Below are positions 57,181-64,000 of a stretch of 64,000 bases of DNA, one piece after another. Under the pieces are notes generated by a model, which did not search any database, had not been told where the DNA came from, and worked only from the letters and a program-made list of their open reading frames with translations. The stretch covers positions 52,636 to 116,635 of the forward strand of contig JASANC010003263.1 in the NCBI GenBank assembly GCA_030248135.1, in the 5' to 3' direction. Every line of letters starts with the position of its first letter. Position 1 is the first letter of the stretch. The DNA is from Theristus sp. LFF4_11. Lineage: Eukaryota > Nematoda > Chromadorea > Monhysterida > Xyalidae. The position numbers and the translations under genes are program-made.

Positions 57181-60100
57181 GTTAACACCGTTTGCAAATA
57201 AGTGGAAAAGTTTTTAAACCAAGGATGCAGGGACATTCTACTGGCGCTTCAGGCCTATAATTGGAGGTGGGGTCTAGCGCTACATGGAAAAGTTTTTAAA
57301 CCAAGGGTGCAGGGACATTCTACTAATCAAGGCGCTTCAGGCCTTTCTGGAACCTCACACAGTATTCACGTGAAAGATCTTGCGGAGTTCTTTAAGGCCC
57401 TGTATCAATGAGCCCTTGCAAGGGGGTCCCTGAGTCGCTACGACGCTAGTTAAAATTACTTTTTTTGAAAAATTACGTCATTTTTTAAAACATTTTTTGA
57501 GCTCATAAACACAAATTTTTGATTTTCATTTTTGGTTCTACAGGGGGGTTTCGGGGTCGCTGAATTTGAATCACATTTTTTGCGTTTTTCAGTGTTTTTT
57601 GTTTTAATATTTTAATTTTATGCGTGGATTTTGTTTTAAAAGCTAGATTTTTGCAATTGACCACTTGCTCACCCAAAAAAATGGGTAAAATGTTGATTTT
57701 TTTTGCTTTTTTCTTTCGTTTCACAGAGAAAAAATCAGTTCAGAAACAACCTTTAATTTAAATTTTTAATTCCCCAGGGAGATTTTCGAAATCGATGAAT
57801 TTGAATCTGACCTTAGATTTTTGCTTCGGGCGTTTTTTGCCAAAAAATCACCCAAAAATAGGTAAAACATAGATTTTTTGCCATTTTCAGACGTTTTCGT
57901 TTTTGCCATTTTCAGACGTTTTCGTTTCAAGTAAGTTTGAAAACAATTTTTAAAACCACTTCCTATAAACTCCCGACTGCGCCTCCTCCATATCTGAAGT
58001 CAAATTTTACAACTGCCCCATTATTAACCCTTATAAATGGGTAAAAAATATACACTGTGGTCTTTCTGTAGACGTTTTCTTTTTTGTGTTTGGACTAGAC
58101 TTGTAAATTGTGGTAAATTTGTCCTCGTAAATTTTTTTACGCCACTGAAGATGAATCTGTTTTGGGTTTTAAAACTGGCGCTTTTGATTCACCCCAATTT
58201 TACCCAGTTGGGTAAAAACTGTCAGTTTCAGCTTTTTGTTTGAAACTTACGCCCAATTTTACCCAGTTGGGTAAAAACTGTCACTTTCAGCTTTTTGTTT
58301 GAAACTTACGTTATAAATGGTTTTGCGTTTCTTGGAAATCAAATACACTAACTACCTAACAAGAATACAGACCTTTTTAACCTTTACAAGCCTTGTTTCC
58401 CACAAAAGGTAAAAAGGCCTGAAATAAGGAAAGCGCATAAGTTATTTACCCTTTTGGGTTAAAACACTAGTCTCGGTACATGACAGCAGACTTGAATTCA
58501 TTAATCTCAAGCATCAAAGAAACGCAAAACCATTCATAATGTACGTTTCAAACAAAAAGCTGAAAGTGACAGTTTTTACCCAATTGGGTAAAATTGGGGT
58601 AAAAAAGCATCAGTTTTTAAAAACCAAAAACAAATTCAACTTCAGTGGCGTAAAAAATTCTCGAGGACAAATTAACATCAATTTACAAGTCTGGTTCAAA
58701 CACAAAAAAGAAATACGTCTACAGAAAGACTACAGTGTAGATATTTACCCATTTATAAGGGTTAATAATGGGTCAGTTGTAAAATTTGTCTACAGATATG
58801 GATTCGGCGCATTTGGGAACTTCTACGAAGGGGTTTTAAAAATTGTTTTCGAACTTACCGTAAAGTCTTGCATATAAGGTTCCTCCCACTTATAAGACCC
58901 CCACCCAAAAGTGGGCGGAGTGTCACACGGCGGGAAACCAAAAAATTCAAAATTTTGACTTGGTCAAAATCCTACCCCGTTTATAAGGCCCGGAATTCCT
59001 AATGTTCGGTTTATAAGATCTCCTCTCACTTATTTCACAAGTTTCAAACAAAAAGCTGAAAGGACAGTTTTTACCCAACTGGGTAAAATTCGGGTAAATA
59101 AAAAGCGCCAGTTTTAAAAACCAAAAACAGATTCAACTTCAGTGGCGTACAAAAATTTCCGAAAACAAATTAACAACAATTTACAAGTCTAGTTCCAACA
59201 CAAAAAGAAAAACGTCTACAGAAAGACAACAGTGCAGATTTTTTACCCATTTATAAGGGTTAATAATGGGGCAGTTATAAAATTTGACTTCAGATTTAGA
59301 TGAGGCGCAGTCGGGAATTTCTAGGAAGTGGTTTTAAAAACTGTTTTCAAACTTATTTATTACTATGAAACAAAAACGTCTCAAAACGGCAAAAAATCCA
59401 TGTTTAACCCATTTTTAAAATCTAGCAAGTCAGATTCAAATTTAGCGACCTCGAAACCCCCTGTAGAACAAAAATTGAAAATCAAAAGCTTGTGTTTATC
59501 AGCTCTGAAAAATGTTTTTAAAAAATAGCGTAATTTGAAAAAAAGTAATTTTAACACCGTTTGCAAAAAATAAGAGTGGGGGGCCCTGGGAACATTCCGT
59601 GATACATGGAAAAGTTTTTAAACCAAGGGTGCAGGGACATTCTACTAATCAAGGCGCTTCAGGTTTACCCCCTGAGTACCCCGGGCATAACACATTTTTT
59701 TTGCGTTTTTCAGTGTTTTTTGTTTTAATGTTTTAATTTTATGCGTGGATTTTATTAAAAAACCTATTTTCTGATAGCTTTACAACCGTTGTACTTGAAT
59801 TAGTTTTTATATTTTGCAACTGACCGCTTGCTCACCCCAAAAATGGGTAAAATGTTGATTTTTTTGCTTTTTTCATATGTTTTCGTTTCACAGTGAAAAA
59901 AAATCAGGTCAGAAACAACTTTGTAGGTTGTAACGGTTGTAAAGCTATCAGAAAATAGTTTTTTTAATAAAATCCATGCATAAAATTAAAACATTAAAAC
60001 AAAAAACACTTAAAAACGCAAAAAATGTGATTCAAATTCAGCGACCCCGAAAACCCCCTGTAGAACCAAAAATGAAAATCAAAAATTTGTGTTTATGAGC

Positions 60101-60493
60101 TCAAAAAAATGTTTTCAAAAAATAACGTAATTTTTCAAAAAAAGTAATTTTAACTAGCTTCGTAGCGCCTCAGGGCCCCCCTTGCAAGGGCTCATTGATA
60201 CAGGGCCTAAAGAACTCCGCAAGATCTTTCACGTGAATGCTGTGTGAGGTTCCAGAAACTGTGCAACAACGAGATACGGTAGGGCTAAAAAGGTACACTT
60301 TGCGAAAAATCGCAAAAAATCGAGGGTTTTTTAACTTCCGCATCCTAAAAACGACCTTTATAGGCATAATCAGAGGGTACTCAGGGGGTAAACCTGAAGC
60401 GCCTTGATTAGTAGAATGTTCCTGCACCCTTGGTTTAAAAACTTTCCCGTGTAGCGCTAGACCCCCCCGCTCTTATTTGCAAACGGTGTTAAC
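57181..60493. mobile_element. 3.3-kb composite foldback element
   Basis: Outer ends GTTAACACCGTTTGCAAATA and TATTTGCAAACGGTGTTAAC are inverted. Both arms carry AAAGTTTTTAAACCAAGG, CAGGGACATTCTACT and AGATCTTGCGGAGTTCTTTA. A further partial copy starts at about 59552. The interior holds several inverted blocks, including CCATTTATAAGGGTTAATAA (near 58015, 58750 and 59245) and AATTTTACCCAGTTGGGTAA (four occurrences, two in each orientation). No transposase-like frame is present. Confidence 0.8.
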
Positions 60494-61124
60494 TAGAGTC
60501 GTAGCGACTCAGTCAAATTTCGCCATCACGGCCAAAGCCGACTTCTCGCGCATGTACGCTGGTTTAGCACGTTCCAAAGCCGGTAAGTATGTAAAAAAAA
60601 CAAGCAAATCGGATAAAAAAACATTTTGCGTTCATGCATGCAACGATTCGGTTGCATACAAGCTAATGTTTCACCCGGTGCCGAACAAGAACCCCCAGTT
60701 ACGTGCTGAAATCAATGTTTTTGTATGTTTTGCTCTGTCGTTCGTGTGCAGATGAATGAATTTCCTTGAAATTTTGAACAAATCTAAGTTGAACTTTCCT
60801 AAACGTCTCAAATTTTTTTGAAAATGGTTCAGCACAATTTGAGAAATAACGCGCCAAACACCTACCCACTACTTCTGAAGCACCCTGTACAATGCTTGGA
60901 TGTTTTGGACAGACTTGCGACGGGTTTGGCGAGATCGGTCGCAGGTGGTACTCGTCACGTCACACCGGCTGCTAGTTATAGTCGTCCTGGATAATTTGTA
61001 GTATTAGCTGATTGGCTGGTGGTTTTGCCTGAATGTCAAGTTCAAAAAAGAAATTTAATCTTTTTTGGTTTTTTGATTTTTGATGTGCGAGCATTTGTGA
61101 GGCAAATGGTCTTTTGCGGCCGAA
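60494..61124. other. Spacer with one exon-like segment
   Basis: An open stretch at about 60510-60582, encoding AITAKADFSRMYAGLARSKA, ends at a good donor GGTAAGTA. I cannot place it in a gene. A MITE inner arm (TTAGCTGATTGGCTGGTGG) lies near 61005. Confidence 0.35.
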
Positions 61125-61325
61125 GTATAGCGGCCTGAAGGATTGCGGCCTGGACGATAGCGGCCGGAGCACCGCGGCCTGGACAATCGCGGCCTGGAAG
61201 ATTGCGGGCCGGGGCGATTGCGGCCTGGGAGGATTGCGGTCTGGGAGGACTGCGGCCTGGGACAATTACGGCGCGGGACGATTGCGGCCGAAGTATAGCG
61301 GCCTGGACGATAGCGGCCGGAGTAG
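61125..61325. repeat. GATTGCGGCCTGGAC tandem array
   Basis: About 13 imperfect 15-bp units based on GATTGCGGCCTGGAC. They are open in several frames because of the unit length. Confidence 0.88.
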
Positions 61326-61676
61326 GGTTAAGCGCCATTCATGGAGGTTGAAGCGCGCTGAAGCGCGCTGACGCGCTTCACTTTGCTACACATTCACGAA
61401 GCAAAAAAACAGCGCGCTTCAGCGTGCGTCAGCGCGCTTCAATTTTGGAGCACATGCGCATTCACGGACGCGCGCGCTGAAGCGCGCTGAAGCGCGCTGA
61501 CCAGCTTCATCGTGAATGAAGAAATGAAGCTGCGTCAGCCGCTGCGGCTTTTTAGGTTTTTTGCCCATTCACGAACGCGCGCGCTGAAGCGCGCTGACGC
61601 GCGCTGAAGTGCGCTATCATGAATGATGAAATGAAGCTGCGTCAGCCGCTGCGGCATTTGATGTCCGGACATCAAA
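61326..61676. repeat. AGCGCGCTGA palindromic GC-rich cluster, left arm
   Basis: Repeated AGCGCGCTGAAGCGCGCTGA units alternate with ATTCACGAACGCGC and GAAGCTGCGTCAGCCGCTGC blocks. It ends in the palindrome TGTCCGGACATCAAA. The same blocks occur inverted at 63405-63760. Confidence 0.85.
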
Positions 61677-62089
61677 TTTGTGTGTGCAAAATCGCTGATT
61701 GTTGCTGTCAGTGACAATCTTTCACAAATGTTGCAAGACTTTTTTGTTAAATCATTTAGTACTTTTCTGACAGATTCTGAACAGTATTGTATAGCGTAAT
61801 TAGTCTCAAAATAAGTGTGACAGTGAGAATACGAATACTCAACAAAGCAGAAAAGTAGTGCAAGAAATTTATGTGAAATTTATGTGAACTGTACCCGTGC
61901 GACGGTGTGGGGTACTGATTTGCGCAGCCCTTAAAACCGGTGTGCAGCCCGCAAGAACAAGCTTTGCTAGCTTTGCTTCATTACACCGGCTGCCTTGCAA
62001 ACTGCAAAAAGGGCCAAATTCATTCAGAATGCTTTTTTGTACTTGGGTTGGCTTGTGGCCACGCATAAATGCGTAAAAACGATGTTATA

Positions 62090-62217
62090 CGTCAGTTTTT
62101 GCTTTGTGGGCTGCGGACTGACACCGCGAGGGCTGGACACTGTTTTTGCGGTTTCGCCCGGTAAGCGTGTCCAGCCCTCGCGGTGTCAGTCCGCAGCCCA
62201 CAAAGCAAAAACTGACG
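62090..62217. repeat. Perfect hairpin with 51-bp arms
   Basis: Arms 62090-62140 and 62167-62217 are exact reverse complements, beginning CGTCAGTTTTTGCTTTGTGG. A 26-nt loop separates them. No mismatch was found when read base by base. Confidence 0.93.
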
Positions 62218-62419
62218 CTTTTTTGTGCTGTTTTTATGGTTTCACACCAAAAGTTTTCTGATCTTAGGCGCATATTTATTGAAAAATTGTGAAATGGACT
62301 TTCGAAGTGAAGAAAAATGAAAGCTACACCGCAAAATACAGTTTTTTATGAACAATTTTGTACGATTTCTGCATTTTGACTGAACATTCTAGGATGCAAT
62401 TTGCTTGCACGTTGCTTGC

Positions 62420-62780
62420 AAATGGTGCATAGTCCTCAAAATGGTGCACAGCCCTCAAAGTGGTGCACAGCCCTCAAAGTGGTGCACAGCCCTCAAAGTG
62501 GTGCACAGCCCTCAAAGTGGTGCACAGCCCTCAAAGTGGTGCACAGCCCTCAAAGTGGTGCACAGCCCTCAAAGTGGTGCACAGCCCTCAAAGTGGTGCA
62601 CAGCCCTCAAAATGGTGCACAGCCCTCAAAGTGGTGCACAGCCCTCAAAGTGGTGCACAGCCCTCAAAGTGGTGCACAGCCCTCAAAGTGGTGCACAGCC
62701 CTCAAAGTGGTGCACAGCCCTCAAAGTGGTGCACAGCCCTCAAAGTGGTGCACAGCCCTCAAAGTGGTGCACAGCCCTCA
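62420..62780. repeat. 19-bp minisatellite GTGGTGCACAGCCCTCAAA
   Basis: About 19 nearly identical copies of GTGGTGCACAGCCCTCAAA, with two AATGG variants. The homogeneity implies recent expansion. It is open in all three plus-strand frames because three units make 57 nt without stops; this is not a gene. Confidence 0.95.
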
Positions 62781-63157
62781 AACCCGTGTCGAAACAGTGC
62801 CGCCGCATAAATTTCTTGCGGCCTGCACACCGGTTTTGAGGGCTGCGCACATCGGTACCCCACACCGTGATGTGAAGTGATTGTTTTCTTCAACTGCGGT
62901 TTGGCGTGAAACCTTTTTCCTTTTTTAGCGTTGCCACGGTGTAGAGCATTGCAAAAAAAATTTCATCAACGGCAGCACATGATTAGTGAATGTTGCACAA
63001 ATCAAAAGATCAAAACATTCACTGAAACGGCAAAAACAACGAATCGAAGCGGTATAAGTGTGTACTAAACAGCACGTACGGAGACAACACAGACAACAGC
63101 ACAAAACGATAAAACTGAACGACATTTAATGAACAAACACCTAGAGAGCTTCCCGCC

Positions 63158-63235
63158 TGTGAACTACTATAGTGCAGTGGTAACATGTTGTGCCTGTCAG
63201 CACAGAGGCCAAAGTTCGAAACCCGTCTTAGCCCA
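63158..63235 (+). other. tRNA-like sequence with A and B boxes, not a clear tRNA gene
   Basis: TAGTGCAGTGG matches the A box and AGTTCGAAACC nearly matches the B box, with a possible Asp-like GTC anticodon loop (CTGTCAG) between. The acceptor and T stems do not pair well. A T-run follows downstream. Most likely a decayed tRNA or a SINE head. Confidence 0.35.
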
Positions 63236-63404
63236 GTTGTTTTTATCCTTTTTATCTGTTGGTTTCTTTCACAAACGCTGCACAATAAAACTTACTGTAT
63301 TCCTCAATTAATTTAATTTTACCACAATTAAATTCATTCCCTTTTTGGTCTGCATCTATCACAATGGAAAGCGCAGAAATTATGCAAATACGTTTCATTT
63401 TTCA

Positions 63405-63760
63405 GACAAGCCGCTGCGGCATTTGGGGTCCGGACATCAAAAGCCGCAGCGGCTGACGCAGCTTCATTTCTTCATTCATGATGAAGCTGGTCAGCGCGCT
63501 TCAGCGCGCTTCAGCGCGCGCGTTCGTGAATGGACAAAAAACCTAAAAAGCCGCAGCGGCTGACGCAGCTTCACTTCAGGCCGCTTCATCATTCATGATG
63601 AAGCGCGTCAGCGCGCTTCAGCGCGCTTCAGCGCGCGCGTTCGTGAATGGGCAAAAAACCTAAAAAGCCGCAGCGGCTGACGCAGCTTCATTTCTTCATT
63701 CATGATGAAGCTGGTCAGCGCGCGTCAGCGCGCTTCAGCGCGCGCTTGCATGAATGGGCC
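63405..63760. repeat. AGCGCGCTGA palindromic GC-rich cluster, right arm
   Basis: Inverted relative to 61326-61676: GCCGCAGCGGCTGACGCAGC, GCGCGCTTCAGCGCGCTTC and CGCGTTCGTGAATGG blocks, in three tandem ~120-bp sub-units. Confidence 0.85.
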
Positions 63761-64000
63761 TTTAGGGGCTTTGAAAAAAAAAATTTTACTTTTTTTTTCG
63801 TTTTTTTTTTAAATTTGGATTTTTTTTTCAAACTTAAAAAAAAATTTGAAAAATTTTTCTTCTACTTTGCTCTGAAAATTCGATTTATGGCATAATTTTT
63901 TGAAAGTTCAAACCAAATTTTCTTCCCAACTTCTTTGTGTGCTTAGGTACATGTCATTATTTGGTCATTTTGACCGACGTACTCCATGTTTTTCGATTTG
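63761..64000. mobile_element. Truncated inverted copy of the 28.9-30.4 kb element interior
   Basis: The sequence from GGGGCTTTGAAAAAAAAAAT to the window end is the reverse complement of about 29741-29963, including GTGTGCTTAGGTACATGTCA. The element continues beyond the window. Confidence 0.85.

Larger units (their letters stand above)
61902..62867. mobile_element. ~0.97-kb terminal-inverted-repeat element containing a hairpin and minisatellite
   Basis: The left end ACGGTGTGGGGTACTGATTT, then AAAACCGGTGTGCAG, is inverted at the right end (CTGCACACCGGTTTT to GTACCCCACACCGT). Inside lie a perfect 51-bp-arm hairpin (62090-62217) and a 19-bp minisatellite (62420-62780). The minisatellite unit resembles the terminal-repeat segment GCGCAGCCCT(C/T)AAAA. 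Confidence 0.8.

Noticed and set aside
62420..62780. Possible CRISPR array
   Set aside because: Units are contiguous 19-mers with no unique spacers, and the DNA is eukaryotic.
62401..62880. Three overlapping long frames of HSPQSGAQPSKWCTALKV-type repeats
   Set aside because: Direct consequence of a 19-bp minisatellite; all three frames are equally open.

Overview
This window is eukaryotic nuclear DNA from an animal, most likely a nematode. Genes are broken into many short exons with GT-AG introns that keep reading phase. One gene is a mosaic of immunoglobulin, fibronectin-III and cysteine-rich DB modules, and DB modules are a nematode hallmark. Other exons match LIN-54, MEP-1, THUMPD3, VPS33, DSTYK and VPS3/TGFBRAP1. 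A repeat-rich, early-branching lineage is my inference. All family assignments come from remembered family patterns; no search was run.

Layout: 1-1203 (+) is the 3' part of lin-54. 1546-5823 (-) is THUMPD3, whose introns hold a tRNA-derived SINE, a mariner-like element and a foldback element. 6374-12575 (-) is a mep-1 zinc-finger gene. 13.3-14.0 kb holds Cys-loop-receptor-like fragments, followed by three back-to-back tandem arrays. 16290-26364 (+) is the Ig/FN3/DB receptor. 27396-28881 (+) is an ionotropic-glutamate-receptor-like gene lacking a clear 5' end. 30988-34251 (-) is VPS33. 35491-47869 (-) is DSTYK, with a 4-kb intron that opens in a large minisatellite. 52017-56042 (+) is a VPS3/TGFBRAP1 gene with several reading-frame breaks. 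From 56.4 kb to the end the DNA is almost entirely foldback elements, palindromes and satellites.

Functional themes: LIN-54 (DREAM/MuvB) and MEP-1 (Mi-2/NuRD-linked) are both chromatin repressors and lie either side of THUMPD3. VPS33 and VPS3 are both subunits of the CORVET endosomal tether. Both pairings may be chance.

The most unusual feature is the 42-bp minisatellite at 41.5-43.06 kb. It starts exactly at a DSTYK exon/intron junction. Each unit on the coding strand repeats the last ~30 nt of the exon plus its 5' splice site, giving about 36 tandem donor sites spaced by a multiple of three.
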